This document shows, one piece after another, positions 16,829 to 25,880 of a stretch of 64,000 nt of DNA. A program made the translations under genes and the position numbers. Positions within the stretch are counted from its first letter, which is position 1, and every line of letters starts with the position of its first letter. The stretch spans positions 2,884,321-2,948,320 of the forward strand of contig CP031964.1 in the NCBI GenBank assembly GCA_003443635.1, written 5' to 3'. The notes under the pieces are model-generated. The model did not search any database, was not told the DNA's origin, and worked only from the letters and a program-made list of their open reading frames with translations. Source of the DNA: Flavobacteriaceae bacterium (GTDB lineage: Bacteria; Bacteroidota; Bacteroidia; Flavobacteriales; Flavobacteriaceae).

Positions 16829-17406
16829 CAAGTAAAATATTAAGTTTCAATATAAAACTTAAACAGCAACGTGCTAATAAATCGAAATATAGATTTATCA
16901 GAATAAGCTTAGAGATTGTATTATTTTTGTTAAATGGTTAATGTCACTTCGATGAACTGTTCATTTTTTTAACACTTAACACATAAACTTTTGTTAAAAC
17001 CCTAAACCAAAACATACTAAATAACTGAATAGTAAGGTTTTACTGCAATCATTTAGAGGCTTTCCCGTAATATAAATTCTATTTTTATAAGTAATTTTAA
17101 ATATAAATTAGTTATTGATATTACTGTAATTTAATCATTAATTTATGGATATTATTGAGATTAAGGAATTGACAATTTTGTATTAATTGGTTATTTCTAT
17201 ATTAACTAGTCACTCCTTAATCTCTTCTATAAATAATAACAAGCCTCCCTACTTTTGTTTTCTTTTTTAAATTACATAAATCTTTTTAAAAAATAAGCAA
17301 GCATTTTATATGTTTTGTTTAACAATATTCTCTCGCGAAGAATTGGCATATACTGTGAATGCCATTAAATGTTCACAGTTTTAAATAAATATTAAAACTT
17401 TTAATT
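16829..17406. other. 578-nt AT-rich gap with two inverted repeats
   Basis: This non-coding stretch precedes the GG-leader peptide gene. It contains GAGATTAAGGA (17157-17167) and its exact complement TCCTTAATCTC (17214-17224) around a 46-nt AT-rich loop. A short hairpin lies at 17352-17379. I see no open frame of value and no exact promoter pair. Its length suggests a regulated or recently rearranged upstream region. Confidence 0.45.
17352..17379 (+). promoter_or_regulatory. Palindrome just upstream of the GG-leader peptide
   Basis: ACTGTGAA (17352-17359) and TTCACAGT (17372-17379) form a perfect 8-bp inverted repeat with a 12-nt spacer, ending 27 nt before the ATG. It could be an operator or a 5'-UTR hairpin controlling the peptide. 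Confidence 0.5.
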
Positions 17407-17637
17407 ATGAAAAATTTAAAAAAATTAGGAAAGATCTTAAACAAAAATCAACAAAAAATGGTTAATGGAGGATTCTTTGGATGTGGTGAATCAGACGAAT
17501 GTTTATTAACTGGTTGTCTCGCTAATATTGAGCCTCATCGTTGGATTGGTTTTGAAGGTGGACCTTGTGGATTTGAAAGACCAGCTAATCAATCTTGTAC
17601 TGGCATAGTACAGAATGGATTATGTTGTGTGATTTAA
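17407..17637 (+). CDS. Cys-rich secreted peptide with double-glycine leader
   Basis: 76 residues. The first 22 (MKNLKKLGKILNKNQQ, then KMVNGG) form a bacteriocin/RiPP-type leader ending in Gly-Gly, which C39-type ABC exporters cut during export. The 54-residue core has seven cysteines (Cys26, 32, 37, 54, 64, 73, 74) and many glycines, suggesting disulfides or thioether modification. GG-leader peptides of Bacteroidota often serve as bacteriocins or signals; this one's role is unknown. No C39 peptidase, modification enzyme or immunity gene is seen in the window. The gene stands alone, with hairpins before and after it. It is very unlike its neighbours in composition. Confidence 0.75.
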   Translation: MKNLKKLGKILNKNQQKMVNGGFFGCGESDECLLTGCLANIEPHRWIGFEGGPCGFERPANQSCTGIVQNGLCCVI

Positions 17638-17734
17638 TTATTTGACAAGGTTCGATTATAATAAAAGTAGTGGGCTTACTCTTCCTTCTTTTATATTTTA
17701 ATTCTCTTCTATAGAGATTATATCTATCAAACAA

Positions 17735-17765
17735 GAAACTTATAGATGTTATATCTATAGGTTTC
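17735..17765 (+). repeat. Hairpin in the 3' region of the GG-leader peptide transcript
   Basis: GAAACTTATAGAT pairs with ATCTATAGGTTTC around a 5-nt loop (13 bp with one G-U). It lies between the peptide's stop codon and its terminator, so it could stabilise the short message. Confidence 0.5.
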
Positions 17766-17774
17766 ACAAAGATA

Positions 17775-17811
17775 AGGACAGCTTTAATATATTAAAGCTG
17801 TCCTCTTTTTA
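17775..17811 (+). terminator. Terminator of the GG-leader peptide gene
   Basis: A perfect 14-bp stem (AGGACAGCTTTAAT at 17775-17788 with 17791-17804), a 2-nt loop and CTTTTTATT. It lies 138 nt after the stop codon, so the message has a long structured 3' UTR. Confidence 0.88.
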
Positions 17812-17847
17812 TTATATTTTATCAAGTTAATTACTCGCTTATATCTA

Positions 17848-20800
17848 TTATATAGACAATATATTGTCTGTATAATCTTCATCAGATCGTGAACCAAACG
17901 GATCGATAGCAATGTGTGTAGGCTGCTCATCTACAATAATCTTAAATTCCATTTGATTTTTATTTATTCTATGTGATTTTAAATACAAAACATTTTCTTT
18001 TTTCACATTACCAGGATGTGCTGCAAAAACACCTATTTGAATAGGTTCATCCATAGTAACCTCTTTAATATCTCCATTATTTTGTTGTTGAAAACGTTTG
18101 GCATCCACCTTAATACTTACTTCATATGTGCCATTATTTAGTTGTTTATATGATGATGATTCAACCGATAAATCATAGGTTATTACACGTTTAAACCAAT
18201 CATCAATTAATGTATGATATGCTTGCGGAGCGACTTTGTATAATTCTTCTAAAAACTCTATAGATGTAGCATGTAACCCTATTTCTTTTTTATGTTTGTT
18301 TACCATGTTTTTAATGGCTATGTTTATTTTGTCTTCTCCTATTAAATCTCTTAAAGCTAATAACACGGTATGAGTTTTTCCATATGACAAATAACTTTGC
18401 CCGCTTACCTGATATAATGGAGGTTCATACTCAGTCTCAAAAGATCTTCCCCTAAAATATAATTCATTAGCTGTTTTGCTCAATTGCCAAATTGCTGACT
18501 TTCCATACATTTGATCCATTACAACAGCTTCTGCATATTTTGCTAAACCTTCTACAAGAATAGAGCCTCCATCAACATTTTTTGGAGATAAGATATGCCC
18601 AAACCATTGGTGTGCTACTTCATGAATGGTTCGTTTAGCTACTAAATCAAAATCAGTTACATTTCTTAAGTCTACAAGGTGTAAACGATCTTCAACCATA
18701 CTTATGGTGCCTGGATGCGCAAATCCTCCAAAACCCCAATGACTTGGAATCTCTGCAATACGGATATGATCAAAAGGATAATCTCCAAAATTGGTAATAC
18801 AATAATCCAATGTTTGCTTCGTACTTTCCGTAATACGCTCAAGATTAAAATTATGATCAGGATGATAGTATTGTTCTATAGTAATACCATTATGCATTGC
18901 CTTACTTTGATCGTATTTTGCTGAAAAGTATCCTATTGTAGGAATAACAGGTTCATTTGATTTATAATGAAAATAATTTCTATTTTCTGAGTTCCATTGT
19001 TTCACCAATATTCCAAGAGCAATTGCCGTCTGGTCATTTTCTGTTGAGATAAGAGCTTCGTAATTAACACGCCCTATATAACTATCTGTATTTTGGATAT
19101 GAGTATCTGAAACCTCTATTTCTTTTCGAACTGGTAATCCTCTCTTTTCACGTTCTTTAGAGTTTGTAATTTCAAACCCATTCCTATATTCTAAAACAGG
19201 TTCAAACTCTGAGTACATAAGATACGTTCCGTTTTCAACTAATTCTTGTCCAGATTCATAACCTTTATATTCTTTCTCAATCACATATTCAAATTGTATA
19301 CTATCTTGAGGTTGGAGCGTTTCATTAAACTGAAATAAATAAGTACCAAAAACAGTATCATGCTCTATGAGTGTCGTATTTTCAATTCGTATTGATTTTA
19401 ATGGTTCCCGTTCTGTAATAAATAGTTGATTTAACCCCACTGTATTCTTATTAGTAAGTATATAATCTGCAGCTATTCTATAACTTTGGTTTTCTGGATA
19501 TAAATCTATTTTAGTAGAAATATCCACAGGAAATAAGCCTTCTAAATGTTCATACTTTTTAAATTTACGCTCATAAGCTTCTCTGTAATCTAAAACATCT
19601 TGAGATGATCTGTATGTTGTTACAATATTAGTATTGTAGAAGGTCATTGTTCCGAAACTTAAAAACATAATTAATAAGCAAACACCTATTATCGTATCTC
19701 TTTTACTCCAATTCGAAATTACTTGTCTTACTTTAAAAGTAGTACTGGAAATAGTACCTCGTTTCCATAACTTAAATGATAAGAATAATAATATTGTTCC
19801 AAATGCCAGCCAATACATACTAAGATGATTGTATTGTTTTGTAATACCATTGAAACCATTCATATTGGTATAATTCAAACCAGGAAGTTTTCCAATAAGT
19901 AATAACGGATGTTCTATGCCTATTAAAGACGAAAACTGAGTTCCGAACAGAATGATAATTAATCCCGTAATTCCCATTCCTATATATTTATTACGAACAA
20001 TACTTTGTACAAATAAAGCTAACAGGCTGTAAAATACAAATGTTATTCCAGGGTTGTAAAATAAAGACAAGTATTGAATCAATTCAAAATTGTAATAGTT
20101 TCTTGAAATTTGAAACCCTATAGAAACTAAAATTCCAGACAGTATTAAAAAAGCAGGCAGCAATAGTAAGGTTACAAATTTTGATAAATAGAAAGCGCTA
20201 TTAGACGTTGGTGTAACATCAACTAAACCATTAAAATTAAGATTACGTTCTCTCCAAACAACTTCTCCGCTGTAAAAAATGACTAAAATGATTCCTAATA
20301 CAAATAATGGTTCAGTGAGACGTTCCATTAACAGATTGGTAAATGGATATAGACTGTCGTTGTATTCTCCACCTTCAACGATTCTAGAGTAAATTTCAGT
20401 AATTACAATAACAACCCATAATATCATAACCCCTATAAAAGGCAGGCTTCTAAAGACATTTTTTAATTCTATATTTAATAAGGTTATAAAAGCTTTGATA
20501 TTAGATTTTCTATTAATTGAAACCTTGACAGATTGATAAATACGTTTCTTTATGCTCTTATTTTGGATGGTTTTTACTTTTTTTACTTTCTGACGTGCTA
20601 TTCTGAAAGAAAACAATTTATAAGTAGTAAATAATATTAATAAAGAAATAGATAGCCAAAGAATTCTGTTCCACATAAAATAACCCGAAAAAACTAATGA
20701 TTGCGTATTTTTTTGAAAGAGTGTCCAAAATTGTGTTTGCTCAAACATAGCTGAAATCCCAAAAGGATCAAATAATGCTGCTAATGCCAAACCTTCAGCA

Positions 20801-21408
20801 GAGGCAGGTACAGATTGTGCCATTATTGGAGAGTTTAAGAAAATAGAACAAATAAAATACAATACATATATTACAATAGCGCTCACATAAGTAGCTACAT
20901 TATTTTTAGTTAGAATACTAACCGAAAAAATAATAGAAGAGCTAATAAATATATTCGGAAGAACTATAATTAGTAATGTCCATAAATAATGGGCTATATT
21001 AAGCGGATTCACTAATTCAGGATCTAAATTTGGCAGAAGCGTTGTTATTGCAAATCCTATTAGAAAAAAACTAAAAGTCATGGTGCTTATTGCAAAGACA
21101 CCCAAAAATCGACTTAAAAAATAATATCTTTTTTTGATTGATGTACTAAAAATAATAGGGTGCATATTAAATTGCTTATCTCGTAACACACCACTTATCA
21201 CAAAAAACATAATAATAAATACACTTCCTAAGGTGAATATTCCTGTGATTTCACTAATAGCTTGTGAAGTATTATATATAGTAGTTCCCCTTCCATAACC
21301 TTGCCTTCCTAATTGAAAACCTAAGAATAAGAACAATGCAGAAAATAATAAAAAAGCACGTTGTTTTAATTGATATTGTGCTTCAAAACGTAATAATTGA
21401 TTAAACAT
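17848..21408 (-). CDS. ABC transporter permease fused to M1 aminopeptidase
   Basis: 1186 residues. The first ~610 residues contain two blocks of about six hydrophobic helices each (starting FLLFSALFLFLGF and IGVMILWVVIVITEI), an ABC-2 type permease duplication. The C-terminal ~570 residues form an M1 metallopeptidase with H929-E-V-A-H933 and Glu953 in the VEGLAKY segment, that is HEXXH with 19 residues before Glu. A GGFAHPGT segment stands where M1 enzymes have GxMEN. The protease domain should face the periplasm. The ATPase partner lies upstream, with a 22-nt gap. Such fusions are widespread in Bacteroidota; their cargo is unknown. Confidence 0.9.
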   Translation of the reverse strand: MFNQLLRFEAQYQLKQRAFLLFSALFLFLGFQLGRQGYGRGTTIYNTSQAISEITGIFTLGSVFIIMFFVISGVLRDKQFNMHPIIFSTSIKKRYYFLSRFLGVFAISTMTFSFFLIGFAITTLLPNLDPELVNPLNIAHYLWTLLIIVLPNIFISSSIIFSVSILTKNNVATYVSAIVIYVLYFICSIFLNSPIMAQSVPASAEGLALAALFDPFGISAMFEQTQFWTLFQKNTQSLVFSGYFMWNRILWLSISLLILFTTYKLFSFRIARQKVKKVKTIQNKSIKKRIYQSVKVSINRKSNIKAFITLLNIELKNVFRSLPFIGVMILWVVIVITEIYSRIVEGGEYNDSLYPFTNLLMERLTEPLFVLGIILVIFYSGEVVWRERNLNFNGLVDVTPTSNSAFYLSKFVTLLLLPAFLILSGILVSIGFQISRNYYNFELIQYLSLFYNPGITFVFYSLLALFVQSIVRNKYIGMGITGLIIILFGTQFSSLIGIEHPLLLIGKLPGLNYTNMNGFNGITKQYNHLSMYWLAFGTILLFLSFKLWKRGTISSTTFKVRQVISNWSKRDTIIGVCLLIMFLSFGTMTFYNTNIVTTYRSSQDVLDYREAYERKFKKYEHLEGLFPVDISTKIDLYPENQSYRIAADYILTNKNTVGLNQLFITEREPLKSIRIENTTLIEHDTVFGTYLFQFNETLQPQDSIQFEYVIEKEYKGYESGQELVENGTYLMYSEFEPVLEYRNGFEITNSKEREKRGLPVRKEIEVSDTHIQNTDSYIGRVNYEALISTENDQTAIALGILVKQWNSENRNYFHYKSNEPVIPTIGYFSAKYDQSKAMHNGITIEQYYHPDHNFNLERITESTKQTLDYCITNFGDYPFDHIRIAEIPSHWGFGGFAHPGTISMVEDRLHLVDLRNVTDFDLVAKRTIHEVAHQWFGHILSPKNVDGGSILVEGLAKYAEAVVMDQMYGKSAIWQLSKTANELYFRGRSFETEYEPPLYQVSGQSYLSYGKTHTVLLALRDLIGEDKINIAIKNMVNKHKKEIGLHATSIEFLEELYKVAPQAYHTLIDDWFKRVITYDLSVESSSYKQLNNGTYEVSIKVDAKRFQQQNNGDIKEVTMDEPIQIGVFAAHPGNVKKENVLYLKSHRINKNQMEFKIIVDEQPTHIAIDPFGSRSDEDYTDNILSI

Positions 21409-21430
21409 AATTTGTGTTTTTTGATGGTGA

Positions 21431-22303
21431 TTAATTAGCAGCTACAGTAGCAAAATAATGATCTTCTAAATTGGAAGTGATTTGTTGAAACCCTTCTTCG
21501 GGTCTTGAATCTGCTAATACGCGTATCTGTGTTTCTCCTGAAACTAATTTTGCAGAAATCACATTAAAACTTTTTCTATAAGCATCGATATGTTCTTTTT
21601 GGATGATTTTACTCCATACTTTATTTTCGATAGTATGTACTAATTCTGAAGGGTTTCCTTTAGCTATAATTTTTCCTTTGGAAAGGATTGCCATATTCTT
21701 GCATAAATCACGTACATCTTCTACTATATGTGTAGACAGGATCACAATAACATTTTCTCCTATCTCACTTAATAAATTTAAAAATCGGTTACGTTCTTCA
21801 GGATCTAATCCGGCAGTTGGCTCGTCAACTATAATAAGCTGTGGGTTTGCCAATAACGCTTGTGCAATACCAAATCGTTGGCGCATTCCTCCGGAAAATG
21901 TATGCACTGCTTTTTTACGATGCTCAAATAAATTCGTTTGTTGCAATAGTGCTTCAACTTGATCTTTACGTGTCTTCTTATTTGTAATACCTTTTAAAAC
22001 TGCCATATGGTTAAGAAGTTTTTCTGCAGAAACTTTTGGATATACTCCAAATTCTTGTGGTAAATAGCCTAGGTTTTCACGAACATATTGTGGTTTAGAG
22101 ACAATGTCTTCATTATTAAATGAAATTGATCCAGAACTGGGTTCTTGCAGTGAAGCGATAGTACGCATTAAAGATGATTTGCCTGCACCGTTTGCACCTA
22201 ACAAACCAAACATACCGTTAGTAATAGTCAGAGAGATATCGTTTATAGCTTTTACACCATTAGGGTATGTTTTGGTTAGATTGGTAATTTGTAGAGTATT
22301 CAT
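21431..22303 (-). CDS. ABC transporter ATP-binding protein
   Basis: 290 residues with all ABC ATPase motifs: Walker A GANGAGKSS (36-44), Q-loop LPQEFG (~81-86), signature FSGGMRQR (136-143), Walker B LIIVDEP (156-162) and the switch His in STHIVED. The C-terminal ~80 residues are the usual extra domain of ABC-2 exporters. It powers the permease/M1 fusion encoded 22 nt downstream. A -7 box (TAGGTTTG, minus strand) at 22336-22343 gives a short leader. The gene is divergent from lytS, and the shared 215-nt region holds a palindrome at 22416-22435. Confidence 0.93.
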   Translation of the reverse strand: MNTLQITNLTKTYPNGVKAINDISLTITNGMFGLLGANGAGKSSLMRTIASLQEPSSGSISFNNEDIVSKPQYVRENLGYLPQEFGVYPKVSAEKLLNHMAVLKGITNKKTRKDQVEALLQQTNLFEHRKKAVHTFSGGMRQRFGIAQALLANPQLIIVDEPTAGLDPEERNRFLNLLSEIGENVIVILSTHIVEDVRDLCKNMAILSKGKIIAKGNPSELVHTIENKVWSKIIQKEHIDAYRKSFNVISAKLVSGETQIRVLADSRPEEGFQQITSNLEDHYFATVAAN

Positions 22304-22335
22304 ATTTGCTTTCTTTTAATAATTAAACTTTGAAG

Positions 22336-22343
22336 CAAACCTA
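22336..22343 (-). promoter_or_regulatory. Possible -7 box of the ABC operon
   Basis: On the minus strand the sequence reads TAGGTTTG, an exact TAnnTTTG match about 33 nt before the ATG. No TTG lies at the expected distance. Confidence 0.4.
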
Positions 22344-22415
22344 AATTCAAACTCAAAAACATTTTAATAAAGATGATGTATCCGGAGATTATAAAATCAT
22401 ACAGTTCTACAATCA

Positions 22416-22435
22416 ATATGAAATAGTGTTCATAT
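22416..22435. promoter_or_regulatory. Palindrome between the divergent ABC and lytS genes
   Basis: ATATGAA (22416-22422) and TTCATAT (22429-22435) form a 7-bp inverted repeat with a 6-nt spacer, placed between the two promoters. It may be an operator for one or both operons. Confidence 0.4.
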
Positions 22436-22483
22436 CAAAAAGAGGTAGATTTATGTTGATAATAATAGTGTCTGTCAAATTAC

Positions 22484-22514
22484 TTGGTAAGCCAACATAA
22501 CCTAATTACTTTTG
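22484..22514 (+). promoter_or_regulatory. Promoter of the lytS-type kinase gene
   Basis: TTG (22484-22486), 20 nt, then TACTTTTG (22507-22514): both boxes match the Bacteroidota consensus. The predicted start falls at or one base before the ATG at 22519, implying a leaderless mRNA. Confidence 0.7.
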
Positions 22515-22518
22515 AATC

Positions 22519-23646
22519 ATGTTAGCATTTATAAAAAAATATAAGGCATTTATTATAGGGTTCATAATCACTTGGGTTTTGATTTTGATTTTATCGGCTA
22601 AGGGCGTTATCCTTATTGACAAAGATGACATACTTACTAACATTCTAGGTTTTCTGTTTTACTGGATATTGATCTCTATGACGATTTATAAGCTGCCTTA
22701 TTTTAAAGAGAATATAAAGATTGTTTATAGGATTATAGCATTAATTGTTTTTTTAATTATTGTATTAATATTAGATGCTAATAGTGGCACCCCAGATAAC
22801 CCGTTAGTCATACTCTTCTTAATAGTTTTTTATTTAAGCAGTGTTTATATTCTAACTCCAAAATTCTTTAAAAAATATCGATGGATTATATTAGGAGTTT
22901 ATGCTTTCGCATTTGGTGTGTTTTTATATTATCGATTATTTTCAGGAAGTTTTGAAAATTATACAAGTCGTAAAGAAGATATCTTATTACTATTTATTAT
23001 TCCTGCCCCTATATTTTTCTTTCTCTGGGTTTATGAGCAATGGAAATGGGTTAAAGGACTACAAGCAGAAAAAATTACAGCTGAATTATCGTTATTAAAA
23101 ACACAGGTAAATCCGCATTTCTTTTTCAATACCTTAAATAATTTATACGCATTAACAATTAAAAACTCTAAACAAGCACCGGAAGTCATTTTAAAACTAT
23201 CTGAAATGATGCGTTATACCATATATGAAGGCAAAAAAGATACAGTTCCTCTTAAAGAAGAAATCATCTATCTAGAGAACTATATTGAACTGCATAAAAT
23301 AAGATATCATAAAAGCGTGATGATTCAATTTGAACATACAATTGTTGAGAATGATACTATTGCACCTTTATTATTTATTATTTTATTAGAAAATGCATTA
23401 AAACATGGTGTTGAATCTTTAACTGAAAATGCCTATGTTAAAATGAATTTAAGAAGTGATGATAAAGAAATACATTTTTCCATTGAAAATAACTTTGACC
23501 CAAAAGAAGTTAACCCAGAAAAAGGTATAGGTTTAGAAAATTTAAAACATCGATTATCTTTAATTTACCCTAAAAATCATAAATTATTAATTATAGAAAA
23601 AGAGAATACTTTTACTGTAGATTTAAAAATCACAAAGAATGATTAA
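22519..23646 (+). CDS. LytS-type sensor histidine kinase
   Basis: 375 residues. Residues ~1-180 contain about six hydrophobic helices, an integral membrane sensor without a large periplasmic domain. The kinase core has the His_kinase family motif QVNPHFFFNTLNN (His200 is the likely phosphorylation site), followed by an ATPase domain with IILLENALKHG (N box) and GIGLENLKHRL (G box). It overlaps the LytTR regulator gene by 8 nt, a two-component operon. The ABC/M1 operon is divergent, so it may be a target, as is common for LytSR pairs. Confidence 0.92.
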   Translation: MLAFIKKYKAFIIGFIITWVLILILSAKGVILIDKDDILTNILGFLFYWILISMTIYKLPYFKENIKIVYRIIALIVFLIIVLILDANSGTPDNPLVILFLIVFYLSSVYILTPKFFKKYRWIILGVYAFAFGVFLYYRLFSGSFENYTSRKEDILLLFIIPAPIFFFLWVYEQWKWVKGLQAEKITAELSLLKTQVNPHFFFNTLNNLYALTIKNSKQAPEVILKLSEMMRYTIYEGKKDTVPLKEEIIYLENYIELHKIRYHKSVMIQFEHTIVENDTIAPLLFIILLENALKHGVESLTENAYVKMNLRSDDKEIHFSIENNFDPKEVNPEKGIGLENLKHRLSLIYPKNHKLLIIEKENTFTVDLKITKND

Positions 23647-24340
23647 ATATATTATTGTAGACGATGAACCATTAGCACACGAGCTTATTGAAGAGTTTTG
23701 CGGAATGCTCCCACACTTACAATTAGAAAAGCATTGCTACAATGCACTTGAAGCTATGCAATTTTTAAATAGTAACACTATAGATTTTATGTTTCTGGAT
23801 TTGAACATGCCAAAACTAAAAGGGTTTGATTTTTTAAGAACATTAACTAATCCACCAAAAGTAATTGTAACTACAGCTTATAAAGAGTTTGCTTTAGAAG
23901 GTTTTGAATTAAATGTTTCAGATTATCTACTAAAGCCTTTTAGTTTTGAACGTCTTGTAAAAGCTGTAAATACAGTTATTGGTACCCAAACACAATCAAA
24001 CACAAAAGAAATTATTACCACAAAAGCAGAGAAATATCGCTTTTTCATTAAAGGTGATAAAAAATACCATCAAATTATTTCAGATGAAATCTTATTTATT
24101 GAAGCTTATGGTAATTACACTAAATTGTTTTTAAAAGATGAAATGATCGTAAGTCACGAAAAGATATCAGCTTTTGAGGAATTGTTACCTAAAGATGATT
24201 TTTTACGAGTTCACAAATCATTTATTATTGCTTTAGATAAAGTTAAGCAAATAGAAGGGAATCGTATGATAATTGAAAACCATAAAATCCCTATCGGACA
24301 AACTTATAAAAGTAGTATTAGTAAACTTTATAATTCTTGA
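23639..24340 (+). CDS. LytTR-family response regulator
   Basis: 233 residues. An N-terminal receiver domain has the acidic pair DDE (8-10), phospho-acceptor Asp54 in FLDLNMP, Thr in TTAY and Lys in LLKPF. A C-terminal LytTR DNA-binding domain (~135-233) contains FIEAYGNYTKLFL and FLRVHKSFIIAL. LytTR proteins bind paired direct repeats. Translational coupling to the kinase is shown by the 8-nt overlap. The targets are not known; the divergent ABC operon is the obvious candidate. Confidence 0.93.
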   Translation: MIKYIIVDDEPLAHELIEEFCGMLPHLQLEKHCYNALEAMQFLNSNTIDFMFLDLNMPKLKGFDFLRTLTNPPKVIVTTAYKEFALEGFELNVSDYLLKPFSFERLVKAVNTVIGTQTQSNTKEIITTKAEKYRFFIKGDKKYHQIISDEILFIEAYGNYTKLFLKDEMIVSHEKISAFEELLPKDDFLRVHKSFIIALDKVKQIEGNRMIIENHKIPIGQTYKSSISKLYNS

Positions 24341-24502
24341 ATCATTACATTTAACAATATAAAATTTAAATTACATATTTAACGACTACAATCTATTTTA
24401 AATAATTTTCTGAAAATTTGTAATAAATAGTATACTTCTTATTTTTATTGTTTTCTTTGACTTAATTTAATAATCAAATTTACACAGACAAAAATTAAAT
24501 AT

Positions 24503-25390
24503 ATGACTTTATTACTTATGGCTGCTGGAAGCGGGAGTCGTTACGGAAAATTAAAGCAGTTCGATGAACTTGGCCCTAAAGATGAGTTTTTAATGGAGTT
24601 TAGCATTTTTGATGCTATAGAAAATGGTTTCGATCATATTGTAATTATAACTAAAGCTGCCAATCAAGAATTTTTACAGAACTATTTATCTGAACGTTTA
24701 CCCAAACATATAAAGTTAGATGTATTAATACAGGATGTTAACGATTTACCTAAAGGTGTAACTCTTAATACTGAGCGCATTAAACCTTGGGGAACAGCAC
24801 ATGCTGTTTGGACAGCAAGAAATATAATTAATACAGATTTTGTAATTATTAATGCAGATGATTATTATGGAAAACCTGCTTTTGTAGGAGCTTCTAATTT
24901 TGTGAAAAATAATAATTCTAATACTACTTATGCAATTGTAGGTTATAATTTAAAAGATACTTTATCAGAACATGGTTCTGTATCCAGAGGTGTTTGTCTT
25001 GAAAATGATGGCACTTTAGTTTCCATTGAAGAGCATACCAAAATACAAGAGGTTTCAGGAAATATATTTGATGAAGATTCTAATAAAAATCTAGATCCAG
25101 ATACTATAGTATCTATGAATTTTTGGATTTGTAACCCTATGATCTTTGATTATATAGAAACTTATTTTTCTGATTTCTTAAATGTTCCTGAAAACTTGGA
25201 GAAAAGTGAAATTTATTTGCCTTTTGTTGCCCAAGAAATGATGGCAAATGGGTTAATTGACATTAATGTTATCCCCTCTAATAGTAATTGGTTTGGAGTA
25301 ACTTATTATGATGATAAAAATGAAGCTGTAAAGACCTTAGCTGAACTTACTACTAATAATAAGTACCCTTCACCTCTATGGAACTCATAA
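24503..25390 (+). CDS. Sugar-phosphate nucleotidyltransferase family protein
   Basis: 295 residues. The start LLLMAAGSGSRYGKLKQFDE (residues 3-22) is the nucleotide-binding loop of the NTP_transferase fold. Further motifs are GTAHAVWTA, VINADDYYG (metal-binding Asp-Asp) and SMNFWICNP. These enzymes join a sugar phosphate to a nucleotide, giving NDP-sugar and pyrophosphate. The exact sugar cannot be told. It is cytosolic, has its own transcript and ends in a bidirectional terminator. The next genes are convergent. Confidence 0.85.
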   Translation: MTLLLMAAGSGSRYGKLKQFDELGPKDEFLMEFSIFDAIENGFDHIVIITKAANQEFLQNYLSERLPKHIKLDVLIQDVNDLPKGVTLNTERIKPWGTAHAVWTARNIINTDFVIINADDYYGKPAFVGASNFVKNNNSNTTYAIVGYNLKDTLSEHGSVSRGVCLENDGTLVSIEEHTKIQEVSGNIFDEDSNKNLDPDTIVSMNFWICNPMIFDYIETYFSDFLNVPENLEKSEIYLPFVAQEMMANGLIDINVIPSNSNWFGVTYYDDKNEAVKTLAELTTNNKYPSPLWNS

Positions 25391-25403
25391 TTTAGTAAAA
25401 ATA

Positions 25404-25440
25404 AAAAAACGCATAATTTTAAAATTATGCGTTTTTTTAT
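25404..25440. terminator. Bidirectional terminator between convergent genes
   Basis: A perfect stem, ACGCATAATTTT with AAAATTATGCGT, flanked by an A-run on the left and a T-run on the right. It serves the nucleotidyltransferase on the plus strand and the rhodanese operon on the minus strand. Confidence 0.9.
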
Positions 25441-25459
25441 TTTTGTTTTATTTTTTTAA

Positions 25460-25870
25460 TTATGGTGTAGTTTCTTCTACTTCATAGCCTTTAAATTTCC
25501 ATTTAGCTATACCTCCATCTAATTCATAAATTTTTATAAAACCTGCATCTTTCATTTTCTCAACACATTTAGCACTTCTCCCTCCTTTTTCGCAATATAC
25601 TACTACAGGTTTAGATTTATCTAATTTCTCGATTTCTTCATCAAAAGTAGGAGATAAATAATCTATATTCTGTGCGTTTGCAATAAACCCAGATTCATAT
25701 TTATTTGCAGATCTCACATCTACTAATTGTACATCTTCTAATTGAGTAATTTCTTGCATCTCTTCTGCAGAAACAACTTCTACCACACTGTTATTTGATG
25801 TGGATTGAAAACAACTAAAATTCATACTTAATAGTACAATAAAAAATAATAAAAAAAAGAAACGTTTCAT
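25460..25870 (-). CDS. Rhodanese-like lipoprotein
   Basis: 136 residues. A hydrophobic N-terminus ends in the lipobox SMNFSC (Cys20), so it is probably a lipoprotein on the periplasmic side. The single rhodanese domain has QLVDVRSANKYESGFI and the active loop YCEKGGRSAKC, with the catalytic Cys starting the six-residue loop CEKGGRS. It may carry persulfide sulfur or act in thiol exchange. It is the second gene of a two-rhodanese operon (10-nt gap); the first is cytosolic, so the pair works on both sides of the inner membrane. Confidence 0.88.
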   Translation of the reverse strand: MKRFFFLLFFIVLLSMNFSCFQSTSNNSVVEVVSAEEMQEITQLEDVQLVDVRSANKYESGFIANAQNIDYLSPTFDEEIEKLDKSKPVVVYCEKGGRSAKCVEKMKDAGFIKIYELDGGIAKWKFKGYEVEETTP

Positions 25871-25880
25871 GACTTATTTT

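Noticed and set aside
17648..17660. GGTTCGATTATA resembling a tRNA T-loop
   Set aside because: No acceptor or anticodon stem can be formed around it.
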